DNA of 64,000 nt from Fluoribacter dumoffii NY 23 (GCF_000236165.1 NZ_CM001373.1:1196859-1260858), one strand, 5' to 3'; shown: positions 36,460 to 46,623, counted from the stretch's first letter. Notes: generated from the sequence alone by a model not told the origin. A program made the numbers and translations.

Positions 36460-37419
36460 GTGAGATTCTATCTAGATCAAATTTATATTATTCTCGCAGC
36501 TGTGCGCGATGTTGCAACTGTCCAAGGAAAACACCCCTTAAGTGACATGCAGGCCAGGTCGATTAAAGCACTATATAAATATGTTTTCACCCACCAGGAT
36601 GAATTGATTTTAGATACGTTGCCTTTCATCAATCCTGAACAATTTTCCAATTATTTTTCTTCAGATGAAATTGCTGAATATGCATTACGTCTTCTTACTG
36701 TGACGTCATTAATGGACGGGGAAATCGAGCCTGAAAAAATTAATCTCTTGTTTAAATACGCTCAAGCAGTCAATCTTTATCCTCATTATTTATTGCAATT
36801 ACAGAAAACGTTAGATAATGACATCCATTGGCTTATTAAGGACATATCCCTTAAAAATCTTGAAAGTTTCGACTTATTTCCTCATTTACAAAGAGAAGAA
36901 GATATTGAGCAATGGCTCTTCCCTTATCGCGGCAAACATCATGATCCTGCTTTAGTAGATAGATACGAGAGTTTACAGAAATTACCGAAGGACTCCTTTG
37001 GGTATGGTATTTGGAAACAATTTAAAGACAATAATTACTTTTTTCCAGGAGAAGAAGAAGGTGTAAATTATGCCTTTATAATGCCTCATGATTCACTGCA
37101 TGTTTTAAGCGGGTACAATACCACCCCTTTCGGCGAATTATTAGTTTCTACTTTTACAGCAACTATGCTTGAAAAAAAAGCAATGGAAGGGCATATTATC
37201 CCCGTGTTTTATTCTTTCTATCTGGGCATTAAAATCAATAATCTTGCAGGAGCATCACGATGCAAAATGAATCCAGAAGCATTTTGGGAGGCTTGGTATC
37301 GTGGTTCGCAAATGCAAGTTAATCTGTTTACCCCTAACTGGTCTTTGTGGGAAGTTGCTGAACTGCCATTAACGGTACTTCGTCAAAAGTATTGTGTGCT
37401 GCCTAAAACTGTCGCCTGA
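36460..37419 (+). CDS. TerB-like plus Coq4-like fusion protein
   Basis: A 319-residue protein with a GTG start; AGGA lies about 10 bases upstream and no in-frame ATG fits. The N-terminal 120 residues include YALRLLTVTSLMDGEIEPEK, the acidic helix-loop typical of TerB/DjlA-type domains (DGE-I-x-x-E). The C-terminal part contains HDSLHVLSGYNTTPFGE (His210, Asp211, His214, Glu226), which is the HDxxHxxxG...GE metal-binding signature of Coq4, the scaffold or C1-decarboxylase of ubiquinone biosynthesis. Many proteins with the Coq4-like signature outside ubiquinone operons are uncharacterised. There is no membrane span. The gene stands alone between ppc and the convergent amidase gene. A role in quinone or lipid metabolism is inference only. 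Confidence 0.72.
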   Translation: MRFYLDQIYIILAAVRDVATVQGKHPLSDMQARSIKALYKYVFTHQDELILDTLPFINPEQFSNYFSSDEIAEYALRLLTVTSLMDGEIEPEKINLLFKYAQAVNLYPHYLLQLQKTLDNDIHWLIKDISLKNLESFDLFPHLQREEDIEQWLFPYRGKHHDPALVDRYESLQKLPKDSFGYGIWKQFKDNNYFFPGEEEGVNYAFIMPHDSLHVLSGYNTTPFGELLVSTFTATMLEKKAMEGHIIPVFYSFYLGIKINNLAGASRCKMNPEAFWEAWYRGSQMQVNLFTPNWSLWEVAELPLTVLRQKYCVLPKTVA

Positions 37420-37448
37420 TTGGCTTGTTCTATAAGTTCTATTCCCCA

Positions 37449-39134
37449 TCAACTTCCTATCTCCGGGAACATGGTTTTTGCTGCTTGGAGGTCAATTTCC
37501 AGAAAATTATTTATTCTAATAATTGCAGGGGTTGCGGGTGTTGAAAACTGAATATCAATATTGCTTTCTGCCTGTGTTGCCGGATTGATTTCCGATGTCC
37601 TGGTTACGGTGGTCTCTTCGTTTAGCTCAAGAGGTATCTTCTCGGCATTTGTTTTTTCCGAAGTTAAAAAGAATATCATGTATTGTAAGGTTGCCTTAAT
37701 CGATAATTCTTCATAGATTCTTAGATACAAGTACAAACCTTGTAAATATCCATCAACGTGATGACCAATTTGGGCATGGGAAAAAATACAGGGCTCTGAC
37801 AGACTAATTATAAAATGCATGATTATTTTTTTGATTGTTTTTCCCGCCGCATTTACTGTAGTGGCTACCGTTTCGGTAAACAGTTTTTGATAAATATAAA
37901 AAGTTTTGTCTTGATCTGGGTCATAATATACACCCTTCCAAAATTCGCCATCTTCAAAATCTGCATCTTTAATTAAGTTATTATCATACAAAAGTTCAAC
38001 CAGGTATTTTAAATGTTCGAATTTTGCAGGTTTGCAGTATTGAATTGTTACAATTTTATCATTCTCAGCCACAATGTTTCTGCCATTTATTTTAAAAGCC
38101 AACAAAGCTGTTTTATTTAATAATTTCTCTTCAGGAATTTTAATTTCAAAAAATCCATTTTCCTCGACATCAGAAAATTCCAGGGGAATAAATTGCACAG
38201 ATTTGTTAATGGTCACATCTTTGATATTTATTTTTTCTATATGGAGATAAACGCCTTGCGTAGTGTTAGTTAAACCAAAATTGGATTTGACCCTGGGTAT
38301 TTTGTCAATTGATCTTTGGGGGTTGTTAGGATCCCGAACTTGTTCCCAAATATCAAATGGAGCATTAACAAATTCAATACCAATTGCTCTGCCATTAGTA
38401 ATTTCTCCATGCGGCACATTGGCGGCAATATCAACCATTTGAAAAATAGTCCCTTTATTATCTTTCATATTGCCAATTAAAAAATGGGCAGGCACATTAA
38501 ACGCTGCCGAAACATCCATTTGCATGCCTGCTGTTTCATGCAACAAAATCTGTGTAGGCCTGCCCAAGCCTCGTGAGGATATATTCTGTAAATGGGAGTT
38601 TTTCCAATTCTTAAAAGTAATTTCTGCGTCAGTAATTACATACTCTTCAGTAAAAGCAACAAGGGTATTTTCATTAACCGGTTTATACTCTGCATATTTT
38701 CGTTGAGTGACCTTATTAGTAGAATTACTCCAAACCAGTGCAGATTCGCTTTCTACTGAAATCACATAATTGCTATCTGCTTTTAATGGGCGATCGTTAT
38801 CAATAGGGAAGTCCGTGATATTAGGCTGATTTCTATGAATTTCGATATAATGTCGACCAAGGGTACCATGCACCTCAAATACCTCTGGATTTTTGGTCAT
38901 ATCGTAATTTTTCTTGTTAAAGAAAAAAACAACATAGTGGCGGTCAATCGCTGAAGTATTTTCATAGGAATCCACTCTAAAAAACCCTGTTTTTGAAATT
39001 AAATTAATTACCCCATCTGTAATAAAATGTTTCCCGGAAGAAAAAAACTCATTTTCAGCATTATCAAAAGCATTGCTGACATCCGCTCCATAATTATCCA
39101 TTTGTCGAACAGCAGGTGCTACTGGGCCGACCAT
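37449..39134 (-). CDS. Amidase-2/PGRP-type peptidoglycan amidase-like protein
   Basis: A 561-residue protein. Residues about 190-260 and 440-470 form an N-acetylmuramoyl-L-alanine amidase (amidase_2/PGRP) fold: ILLHETAGMQMDV with His199 as first zinc ligand, HFLIGNMKDNKGTIFQMVD, NGRAIGIEFVNAP, and FSHAQIGHHVDG with His453 and Asp461 as later ligands, separated by a long insertion (about 260-440). Residues 1-185 look like a beta-rich domain of unknown family. No signal peptide is seen, so export would need a dedicated route, cell lysis or Dot/Icm. It starts 13 bases after the stop of the 943-residue gene (AAGGA 9 bases before the ATG), so the two are one transcription unit. Activity would be cleavage of the amide between MurNAc and the stem peptide. 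This is inferred. Confidence 0.78.
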   Translation of the reverse strand: MVGPVAPAVRQMDNYGADVSNAFDNAENEFFSSGKHFITDGVINLISKTGFFRVDSYENTSAIDRHYVVFFFNKKNYDMTKNPEVFEVHGTLGRHYIEIHRNQPNITDFPIDNDRPLKADSNYVISVESESALVWSNSTNKVTQRKYAEYKPVNENTLVAFTEEYVITDAEITFKNWKNSHLQNISSRGLGRPTQILLHETAGMQMDVSAAFNVPAHFLIGNMKDNKGTIFQMVDIAANVPHGEITNGRAIGIEFVNAPFDIWEQVRDPNNPQRSIDKIPRVKSNFGLTNTTQGVYLHIEKINIKDVTINKSVQFIPLEFSDVEENGFFEIKIPEEKLLNKTALLAFKINGRNIVAENDKIVTIQYCKPAKFEHLKYLVELLYDNNLIKDADFEDGEFWKGVYYDPDQDKTFYIYQKLFTETVATTVNAAGKTIKKIIMHFIISLSEPCIFSHAQIGHHVDGYLQGLYLYLRIYEELSIKATLQYMIFFLTSEKTNAEKIPLELNEETTVTRTSEINPATQAESNIDIQFSTPATPAIIRINNFLEIDLQAAKTMFPEIGS

Positions 39135-39147
39135 AATTGGATTCCTT

Positions 39148-41979
39148 TTATGCCGGTGGTTCCTGTCTTCCAGTGAGCGGATTATAAGTAACTTCGACAG
39201 GGACTACCTGATCAGTGGGCAAAATTTCAACCCATTGATCGAAAACCTGAAAATTTCTATCTGGGTTATTCGGATCAGGGTTGCTTGGATCATAACGAAA
39301 ACTTCCTTGCAAAGGATAAAAACCATACTCGTATACTTTATCTATGGGAGTTGCTGAAACTTTATCATCGTCATGGATTTCTGCCCCTTTTGGATAATGA
39401 TCTGTTTTATTGGATTCTTCATGTTTTTGTGCAACCTGGGTACACAAAAAACGAATGGCATCATTAATGGTAACCTGGGGATGAGAGCCTACCTCATCGC
39501 CTGGATCTAGGGCTAATAATTTGGCTTTAATTTCATCCAATTCTGCTTGTGGAGCTGCATACGCAGCATCCAATCCATCAGCCCCCTCCACATTGACATT
39601 CTTTAACCAATTGATTGCTGCACGTTCTTTTCCAGGACGAATGGGGATAACGGCCTTAACCCACGGAGCATTGAGAAACGCATTGCGCAAATTATCGCCA
39701 TCCAATTGCAATAGCCACCCGAGGGAGCTACCCATTGGCGCAGGATGCGACTTGTCTGTAATTAAATAATTATCTTCTCTTGCCACATTATCTGACCAAT
39801 TCACTGAATCTGCCGTCAAACTTTGAAAATCTCCTACTCCTAAATATTGGCTGAATTTTTTACGCGGCTTCCACCATTCGGGAGCGACAAAATAGAGCAT
39901 TTTATTTACATCAAAAATGGAATTGATTAATTCGGATAATACATGCAAAGTTTTAGGTTCTGTTTTTACTTGATAATGAATATCCGTCATCAATGATTTA
40001 ATCAAACGACGATAGACAATGATGCGCTCTTCCTCACGTAAATCCTCATACTTACGTTTAGTTATATTACTGGCCATTTCAATGCGTTCTTTAGCAGCAG
40101 TTAAAAATGCTTGTCTCGTCTTCTCGGCATTGGCCGTATCAATTTCAGTGGCTGCAGCTTTCTTGGCAGCGTTACTTGCAGCTATTTCTGCAAGTTTTGC
40201 TGCAGAAGCAGTGTAAAGAAGAGTACATCCAACAACAAAATCGATTCGCTCATCCCATTCCAATCCATCTGGACCCGTAACGACTCCAATTTCAATTTGT
40301 GAATAGTCAGGAGTAAATTTACCATTAAAAGCCCAAACCTGATTTTCAGAGTCTTCACCACTATGGGAAATGTATTTAATATTAATAAAGCGATTGGGAT
40401 AATTAGATTTTTGCAGCTCGAAACCATCCGGCGGAGCTGGAACCTGAAAGGTAGTCAGGGGAACAAATCCTAACTCTGGAAAATCCTGATTGTGCTTTCT
40501 GTTATCACCAAAATTCCAGACCGCCTGCACAGTAAAATTAGTGGATACATCCGGTGGGGGGACCGTTTCTGTTATCACGGGTTTGGGAATTAAATCCGCA
40601 GGCTTGGCTATATGCACTAAAGTGGCTAAACCTAAATCTTCTCCAGGTTCATCTACAAAAGTTTCCCAGCATAAAAAACTGCCAATATCCTGAACCTGAA
40701 CCCCTACCTGCCGCATTTTTCTTCGTAATTCATAATTAATCAAATCAGGGGTGCTATTGGATAGCACATAACGCTTGCTTGAAGTATTGGTTTCTTCTGT
40801 AATAGTTTTAAAGGTTGATTTGAAATTTTCCCGAATTTCTGAAGAAAGTTTTTGCGTTTGTTCACGCATTTTTTTATGTGTGGTTTCTCTTGCCGTCTGT
40901 TGCGTCCTATCCATATTTAGACTACCCGAAGCTGAAGCGCTGCCTGTTCCCCAGGATTGATTTACTGTAGTTGTAAAACCCAGTTTTAAATCATTTTTAT
41001 TATCTTGCTTTACTGCTTCACTGATTTCATCTTGTTCTGTAGTGCTTTTTTCCATCTTAGTAATTGATTCGTATTCGGTTTGATAGGTTTTTTCGGTAAT
41101 CGTTTTTCGTGTACTGATTTCAATAAGTTCTACTGTGGAGCCTGGAGCTAACCAAACATGGCCGGTTGGTGAGCCCAGAAATGTATCAAATTCAAAAAAA
41201 TACTGTCGAAAAAGATGTACAATTCCTAAAGGTGATAAAGAAACATTATTGATATCTTTTTTTGGATCAAAGGTAAGATATGGATCTTTAAAGTTCTCAG
41301 AAAAATTCTTCACAATACTCCAAAATGATTCTTTACTGTTATAGTTTACATTGGAATAGAAAATTTTATTCAAAGGAGCAACAGATTGGCTGTTGACCAA
41401 TTCAATGATGATCCGCGCAATGATCGATTCCGTTTTTAATTGGGAAACGAGTTGTTGATAAAGCTCTTCCTTACGCTGCATAACACGCAGGAATAAACCT
41501 TCATTTGTCTCAGCTGGATTGGGTCTTAACGTTGTAAGCCGCCCACATTTTTCACGGAACTCTTCTTTATAATAGCGAAACACATATTCATTAAGAATTT
41601 TTTTTAAATCGTTGTTCGCTATAAATTCGCGCCATTCATCGACATTCTTAACCGTGTTTTTTTGTAATCTTTTACGGAGTTCTTGCAGCAAAATTGAACG
41701 TTGATTGAGCAACTTACCAGAAGGTAAGAACTCACCCAGATTAAAATGAGGATTACCCAGCTCGCAACCTCGTAAATCGATGTCGGTTATGGATGTGTCG
41801 CTATTAAAGTGTTTAATAAGTTGATCAAGTAAAAATTCATTTTGTACTTGCGCGGATTTTTCTATACGTTGCAATATTCTTTTTGATTTCCAGCCAATTA
41901 AGGGTTGATAAACACCGAACATTTCGCTGGAATAAGGAAGAATACTCTTGAATTGATCGTAATCAGTTATTTTTTTCAT
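39148..41979 (-). CDS. Large protein of unknown family, paired with the amidase
   Basis: A 943-residue protein that I do not recognise. Visible parts: an N-terminal segment FGVYQPLIGWKSKRILQRI near residue 21; charged helices to about 230; a Thr/Ser/Lys/Glu-rich region at about 280-420 with LGFTTTVNQSWGTGSASASG in a likely coiled coil; a beta-rich part around 480-600 (VPLTTFQVPAPPDGFELQ); an Ala-rich helix near 620-660; and a conserved-looking segment near 745-800 with PMGSSLGWLLQLDGDNLR and AFLNAPWVKAVIPIRPGKE. There is no signal peptide, membrane span or catalytic motif. The amidase-like gene follows after 13 bases. Size, mosaic build and pairing with a cell-wall enzyme fit a particle, tail or delivery component, but this is speculation. 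Confidence 0.8.
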   Translation of the reverse strand: MKKITDYDQFKSILPYSSEMFGVYQPLIGWKSKRILQRIEKSAQVQNEFLLDQLIKHFNSDTSITDIDLRGCELGNPHFNLGEFLPSGKLLNQRSILLQELRKRLQKNTVKNVDEWREFIANNDLKKILNEYVFRYYKEEFREKCGRLTTLRPNPAETNEGLFLRVMQRKEELYQQLVSQLKTESIIARIIIELVNSQSVAPLNKIFYSNVNYNSKESFWSIVKNFSENFKDPYLTFDPKKDINNVSLSPLGIVHLFRQYFFEFDTFLGSPTGHVWLAPGSTVELIEISTRKTITEKTYQTEYESITKMEKSTTEQDEISEAVKQDNKNDLKLGFTTTVNQSWGTGSASASGSLNMDRTQQTARETTHKKMREQTQKLSSEIRENFKSTFKTITEETNTSSKRYVLSNSTPDLINYELRRKMRQVGVQVQDIGSFLCWETFVDEPGEDLGLATLVHIAKPADLIPKPVITETVPPPDVSTNFTVQAVWNFGDNRKHNQDFPELGFVPLTTFQVPAPPDGFELQKSNYPNRFINIKYISHSGEDSENQVWAFNGKFTPDYSQIEIGVVTGPDGLEWDERIDFVVGCTLLYTASAAKLAEIAASNAAKKAAATEIDTANAEKTRQAFLTAAKERIEMASNITKRKYEDLREEERIIVYRRLIKSLMTDIHYQVKTEPKTLHVLSELINSIFDVNKMLYFVAPEWWKPRKKFSQYLGVGDFQSLTADSVNWSDNVAREDNYLITDKSHPAPMGSSLGWLLQLDGDNLRNAFLNAPWVKAVIPIRPGKERAAINWLKNVNVEGADGLDAAYAAPQAELDEIKAKLLALDPGDEVGSHPQVTINDAIRFLCTQVAQKHEESNKTDHYPKGAEIHDDDKVSATPIDKVYEYGFYPLQGSFRYDPSNPDPNNPDRNFQVFDQWVEILPTDQVVPVEVTYNPLTGRQEPPA

Positions 41980-42395
41980 GCTGATAATCCTCCATGATTC
42001 ATCGCATTACTTGAAAATTAACGCCTCCTTCTGTCTGAGTTATTCATCAATGAATACCAAGCAAAATGAGAAAATTACCAGGGGCATCTATTCTATTAAA
42101 GTTAGCTCATATTGTACAATATTTCCATAGCGAGACAGCATCTCCGGTGTATCGCCCCTCGTGTCGTAAGGGAGCAGAAATAACCCAAGTCTTGAGCTGT
42201 CGATTTTTTTCTACCAAAATCTACAGCAAATAACTATGACCTGCTGGATCCATTAAACGTTGGGAGCCCCTTCTCTATAACAGCAATTTGCTCTATAGGG
42301 ATACACGGTATAATTTCGCTATACTGAATCCGTTAAAAAGCTTAAAATTTGTTTCACTATTGTACTACTGCCCTACCCACCTTTGGATTTTCACC
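41980..42395. other. Divergent intergenic region
   Basis: About 415 bases between the 943-residue gene and the MFS exporter gene. No intact frame is convincing; a TTG-initiated extension of the exporter frame back to 42288 is possible but has no ribosome site and adds residues foreign to the family. Confidence 0.4.
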
Positions 42396-43631
42396 ATGAG
42401 CAATTTTTTAGACCTATCCCTTCTTAAAAAAAACCGAGACTTCAGATTACTCTATTTTGGGCAATTTATTTCCTTTATTGGCACTATGATCAGCAGTGTC
42501 GCATTACCCTATCAAATTTATCAAATGACGCAGTCAACGTACATGGTTGGCTTATTGAGTTTAGTTCAATTGTTACCTCTATTAGTTACGGCATTAATTG
42601 GCGGGGTTTTCGCTGACCGATATAATCGCCGGGGATTACTGATCATCAGTGAACTACTCCTTGCTGGGGGCTGTTGTCTTCTTGCACTGAACTCATATCA
42701 TAGCGCTCCCTCTCTCACCCTCATTTTTATTATTTCAGCTGCCATGTCTGGAATAACCGGATTACACCGCCCTGCTTTTGACAGCGTTACACAGCAAATT
42801 GTGAATCCTCATGACTATAAAAGTGTGGGGGCGCTTGCCACATTTAAATTCAGCTTTTGCATGATCATTGCCCCTGCCATTTCTGGTCTTATCATTGCTC
42901 AATACGGCATTGTTATCACTTATTTACTTGATTTACTAACCTTTGCTATGTCCTTGGTCACTTTAATTAAACTTCACAACATTCCAAAGCCCGAAGTAAA
43001 AGAACACCCTTCCATTTTGTCTTCATTAAAACAGGGAGTTTCCTTTGCATACAATCGACAAGAGTTAATGGGAAGTTATATGGTTGATTTTATTGCAATG
43101 GTATTTGCATGGCCTAACTCGTTACTTCCTGCTGTGGCCCAATCTTTTGGTGGCGCAAAAACATTAGGATTACTTTATTCCGCACCCGCAGTGGGAGCGC
43201 TATTTATTTCGTTTTTCAGCGGCTGGACAGCAAAGATCAACCATGATGGCAAGGCAATTGCCATTGCTGCGGCTTTATGGGGAGCAACAATCATTGGATT
43301 TGGTTTATCAAGCTCGCTTTGGCTAGTCCTGTTTTTCTTAGCACTTGCTGGCGCTTTTGATGCCATTAGCGGAATATTTCGAACTACCTTATGGAACAAT
43401 ACTATTCCAACTGAATATCGAGGCAGATTAGCGGGTATTGAAATGATCAGTTATCTAAGCGGACCCAAATTAGGTGATACACGTGCAGGATTTATTGCAT
43501 CCACTTTTAGCATTTCCGCTTCTTTAATTTCCGGCGGGATTTTATGCATTGTTGGAGTAACAGTCAGTTGTCTCATCTTTCCAAAGTTTTGGCATTACCG
43601 ATCACATCTGAAAAATCCGGAACCGGAGTAA
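42396..43631 (+). CDS. MFS exporter, EntS-like
   Basis: A 411-residue major facilitator protein from the ATG at 42396. Twelve hydrophobic segments are visible. The loop after TM2 reads GGVFADRYNRRGLL (MFS motif A type), and FGQFISFIGTMISSVALPYQ plus SAAMSGITGLHRPAFDSV match the MFS_3/EntS group, whose characterised member exports enterobactin. The 36 codons of possible upstream extension lack TM features. In Legionella relatives such exporters may handle siderophore (legiobactin) or drugs, but there is no siderophore gene beside it. It is convergent with the phosphoethanolamine transferase gene. Confidence 0.85.
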   Translation: MSNFLDLSLLKKNRDFRLLYFGQFISFIGTMISSVALPYQIYQMTQSTYMVGLLSLVQLLPLLVTALIGGVFADRYNRRGLLIISELLLAGGCCLLALNSYHSAPSLTLIFIISAAMSGITGLHRPAFDSVTQQIVNPHDYKSVGALATFKFSFCMIIAPAISGLIIAQYGIVITYLLDLLTFAMSLVTLIKLHNIPKPEVKEHPSILSSLKQGVSFAYNRQELMGSYMVDFIAMVFAWPNSLLPAVAQSFGGAKTLGLLYSAPAVGALFISFFSGWTAKINHDGKAIAIAAALWGATIIGFGLSSSLWLVLFFLALAGAFDAISGIFRTTLWNNTIPTEYRGRLAGIEMISYLSGPKLGDTRAGFIASTFSISASLISGGILCIVGVTVSCLIFPKFWHYRSHLKNPEPE

Positions 43632-43731
43632 TATCTGGTAATTTGACATTCTTGCCTGCACTCGGAATTACTCTGCACTAATCCAGTTCACAGCATCCCC
43701 ACCCTTTCGAATGACCAAACCTATGCTCCCT

Positions 43732-45369
43732 TCATATAGTGCGGCATGGGTGGGTCAAATCAAATTTTGGATTGTATTCTTTTGTTTTCACATCAAAGAA
43801 TGACAACAGGGTTGAAAATAGATAATCATGGGATATGGGAGAGGATTGTTTGTCACGCAAACAGGTTTCCTTAAGCGTCAATTGTTTGGATAATCCCTGT
43901 GATAACCATACGATCATGGGAACTTTCGTCTGCTCATCGGGGGCCATAAAATAGGGGAGCCCATGCAGGAATAAATTACGTTCTCCGAGTGACTCGCCAT
44001 GGTCTGATACATAAATTAAACCTGTATCGTGGGATTTAATGTTCTCCAATACATCAATGGCATGAGCCAATATCGAATCAGTATATAAAATGGCATTGTC
44101 ATAAGTATTCACAAGGGCTTTTTGAGAACAAGTGGACAGATCAGAGGTATCACACGTGGGTGTCCAATATTTAAATTGTTTTGGGTAACGCTCAAAATAA
44201 GCCGGTCCATGATTACCAAGCATATGTAAAACAATGAGCTGGTCCTCTTTTTTACTGATAATTTGGTCCTGGAGTTGATGCAAAAGAACTTCATCAAAAC
44301 AGCGGCCATTTTTACATAAGGCCTCTACGTTTAGTTTTTCAAAGGGTAACCCTTCGCACACCCCTTTACAACCTGATTGATTATCACGCCATGTTACCGC
44401 AATTTTGGCACGATCCAATAAATGGAGCAGCGATTCGCTTTGGTTAATCTTTTTATTATTATAATTATGAATTCCATAGGGGGAAAACATACAGGGTAAT
44501 GAAACCGCCGTTGTAGTACCGCAACTCGTAACTTGACTGAAATTAATTACCTTGTGTTTGGCAAGCTCAGGAGTTGTTTGTCGATGATAGCCATTTAGCC
44601 CCCAATTAAAGGCACGGACTGTTTCACCCACAACCAAAATAATTACACGAGGTTTACTGTGTTGTGGCCTGGGAAGCTGATGCGCATCGGTGCCAATTTT
44701 GATTTTTGTTTTATCTACCTTGGCCTGCTGTGCTCTCCAGTATGCTTTCGTAGAAGAGGAAATCATATTTAAGGGTGTGATTAGATAGATAATTTGTTTT
44801 TTTTCCCGAAGTGTGGGCCCTAATTCATGAAATACTGCCCATGTTCCTCCAAATAACATGCATAATGACAATAAGATTGTACCCAATCGTCCTGCCCAGT
44901 ATGAAGCAAGCCCTCTTTTATTGATTTTAATAAACCAAATGAAAAAAGACGGAAGTACACCTAAAAATAAAAAATAAGGAAGAATTCGCCACTGTAGGAA
45001 CTCGACGCTTTCATGATAATCAGTACTCACCACATTGATAATCATGGTGGGGTCAATGTACACATGAAAGGAACTCATAAAGTAGACAGCAAGAGAAGTA
45101 ATCAGTAACAAACTGATAGTTAACCACTTAAAAGTCCAACGATTAACTACTAAAAGAAGTAAAAACCAATGCAAACCGGTTATTGCAGTAGCTGTGCAAA
45201 AAATAATAAACCAGGTATGGGGGCTCGTTAACTCTTTACCCTGAAGTAATTCATTCCAGAAAGAATAATTACAGGCGAGGGTAAAATAAAGACTGCATAC
45301 AAAGGTGATCAGTTCACTAGAACAATAACTTATACGGTTGATTTTAAATTTAATAGCTTTCTCCTGCAA
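43732..45369 (-). CDS. Lipid A phosphoethanolamine transferase (EptA/MCR family)
   Basis: A 545-residue inner-membrane enzyme that transfers phosphoethanolamine from phosphatidylethanolamine to lipid A. Five N-terminal membrane segments end near residue 180; a periplasmic sulfatase-fold domain follows. Metal and nucleophile residues: Glu249 in VVGETVRA, and Thr285 in SCGTTTAVSLPCM (same relative position as the MCR-1/EptA nucleophile), then YVSDHGESLGE and FLHGLPYFMAP for the remaining zinc ligands. Cysteines that form the usual disulfides (CGTTT...PC, CKGVCEG, CKNGRCFD) are present. The modification lowers the negative charge of lipid A and raises cationic peptide tolerance, and PmrAB-type systems often control it, though no PmrA box was noted here. 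Confidence 0.92.
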   Translation of the reverse strand: MQEKAIKFKINRISYCSSELITFVCSLYFTLACNYSFWNELLQGKELTSPHTWFIIFCTATAITGLHWFLLLLVVNRWTFKWLTISLLLITSLAVYFMSSFHVYIDPTMIINVVSTDYHESVEFLQWRILPYFLFLGVLPSFFIWFIKINKRGLASYWAGRLGTILLSLCMLFGGTWAVFHELGPTLREKKQIIYLITPLNMISSSTKAYWRAQQAKVDKTKIKIGTDAHQLPRPQHSKPRVIILVVGETVRAFNWGLNGYHRQTTPELAKHKVINFSQVTSCGTTTAVSLPCMFSPYGIHNYNNKKINQSESLLHLLDRAKIAVTWRDNQSGCKGVCEGLPFEKLNVEALCKNGRCFDEVLLHQLQDQIISKKEDQLIVLHMLGNHGPAYFERYPKQFKYWTPTCDTSDLSTCSQKALVNTYDNAILYTDSILAHAIDVLENIKSHDTGLIYVSDHGESLGERNLFLHGLPYFMAPDEQTKVPMIVWLSQGLSKQLTLKETCLRDKQSSPISHDYLFSTLLSFFDVKTKEYNPKFDLTHPCRTI

Positions 45370-45561
45370 AAAACGGGCATAGTTTACAAATTTTTTTTCG
45401 AAATGGGTAGGGATAAGCTGCTTAGATTTTAAATGCTCGCCACAGCGAGCACTTGGAGATTTAAATTTTGCTCAACTTCCGAAGAAAAAATGGAAGAAAT
45501 GGGGAGAGAATCAGGTCTTCTTTTCTGGAAATCCGTTCATCATTAATTCTTCGGATCTTAA

Positions 45562-46623
45562 TTAAGTAGGATAATTTAACCAAACAGGCATCACTTTATT
45601 CAAGTACACCATAAACTTCCATAAGCCAACCTGAGATTCGGAGTTACCATAAATATCTGTTTTAGTTTCTGGATAAGCAATACCTAAGCCAAATAATCCT
45701 GGACCTATGATACCCACATGGGGGTTATGGCGCGCATTTTCATAGTCCCCTATGACAATACTCTTACGTTGTTCAAATCCCACTGCATAAATTACATGGT
45801 CGCACTCGGGTAAAAAACGGGCAATATTCGCCTCGCTCACATTACAACGAAACAGGTTTGGAGGTAAGACACCATCGATATGTTCGCGAGCCCAGGCCGC
45901 ACTCTGTCCTTTTAGACCTGTATTATCAAAAAGTATCCAATCGTCCATTTCAACTGCATAACAACAAGGTGAACGATAAAAATTAATAATTTTTTTAACA
46001 TTCAAGTCTACAAGATGTTTTAAAATTATAATGGCAGAATGGGAAGAGCCGAATACACCATAAGTCTCATCTCGCTTAATAACAGATGCCAGTTTCTCCT
46101 TATCAATTGCTGTATCAAAAGGAATGACATTGACACCAGGATAATTGAGTGTCGATGGTAAAGCCCCTGTAGCCAAGATTACATTTTTTGCCAAATAAGT
46201 TTTTGAGTCAGAACTCAAAGTCCATTGCCTTTTGGATAAAAACATATTACGAATAGTGGTTTTTACCGAGTGGATTTTTTGTAAGAGACAGTCAGTAATC
46301 CACTGTAAAGGTTCAACCATGTAGCTTAAGGTGCAGGTTTCATTAACAGGTAAATGATTTAACGGGAAATCAACAGGCGCCTCCTGATAATGAAAAGAAC
46401 GCACATCCAATAAAAAATCTTTAAAGAATTTTACCTTTGTATTACTTGAGACATTCGACCAGTAATGTCCAAAATCTCCAACTTTGAAAGAAGGATCAAA
46501 CCATAAAATATCTTCAGCCAAAATACCGTGATCCAATAATTTACCGACTGCCGCGATTCCAGCAGGCCCCGCTCCGATGACGGCCCATTGATGTAATTTT
46601 CTATTCATAATCTTATTTTTCAT
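45562..46623 (-). CDS. FAD-dependent pyridine nucleotide oxidoreductase / monooxygenase-like
   Basis: About 353 residues with an N-terminal dinucleotide-binding fold, WAVIGAGPAGIAAV, an NILATGALPS second glycine motif near residue 150, and YGVFGSSHSAIIIL near 185 for a NAD(P)H site. This two-site order matches flavin-containing monooxygenases and FAD/NAD(P)-dependent oxidoreductases of the FMO/L-ornithine hydroxylase type. Substrate is unknown. The start is uncertain: ATG at 46623 or 46608, or TTG at 46629; none has a strong ribosome site, and all keep the fold intact. It lies between the lipid A modification gene and a small secreted protein gene on the same strand. Confidence 0.82.
   Translation of the reverse strand: MKNKIMNRKLHQWAVIGAGPAGIAAVGKLLDHGILAEDILWFDPSFKVGDFGHYWSNVSSNTKVKFFKDFLLDVRSFHYQEAPVDFPLNHLPVNETCTLSYMVEPLQWITDCLLQKIHSVKTTIRNMFLSKRQWTLSSDSKTYLAKNVILATGALPSTLNYPGVNVIPFDTAIDKEKLASVIKRDETYGVFGSSHSAIIILKHLVDLNVKKIINFYRSPCCYAVEMDDWILFDNTGLKGQSAAWAREHIDGVLPPNLFRCNVSEANIARFLPECDHVIYAVGFEQRKSIVIGDYENARHNPHVGIIGPGLFGLGIAYPETKTDIYGNSESQVGLWKFMVYLNKVMPVWLNYPT

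Noticed and set aside
42288..42395. N-terminal extension of the MFS exporter from a TTG
   Set aside because: The extra 36 residues lack MFS features and the TTG has no ribosome site; the ATG at 42396 gives the usual family N-terminus.
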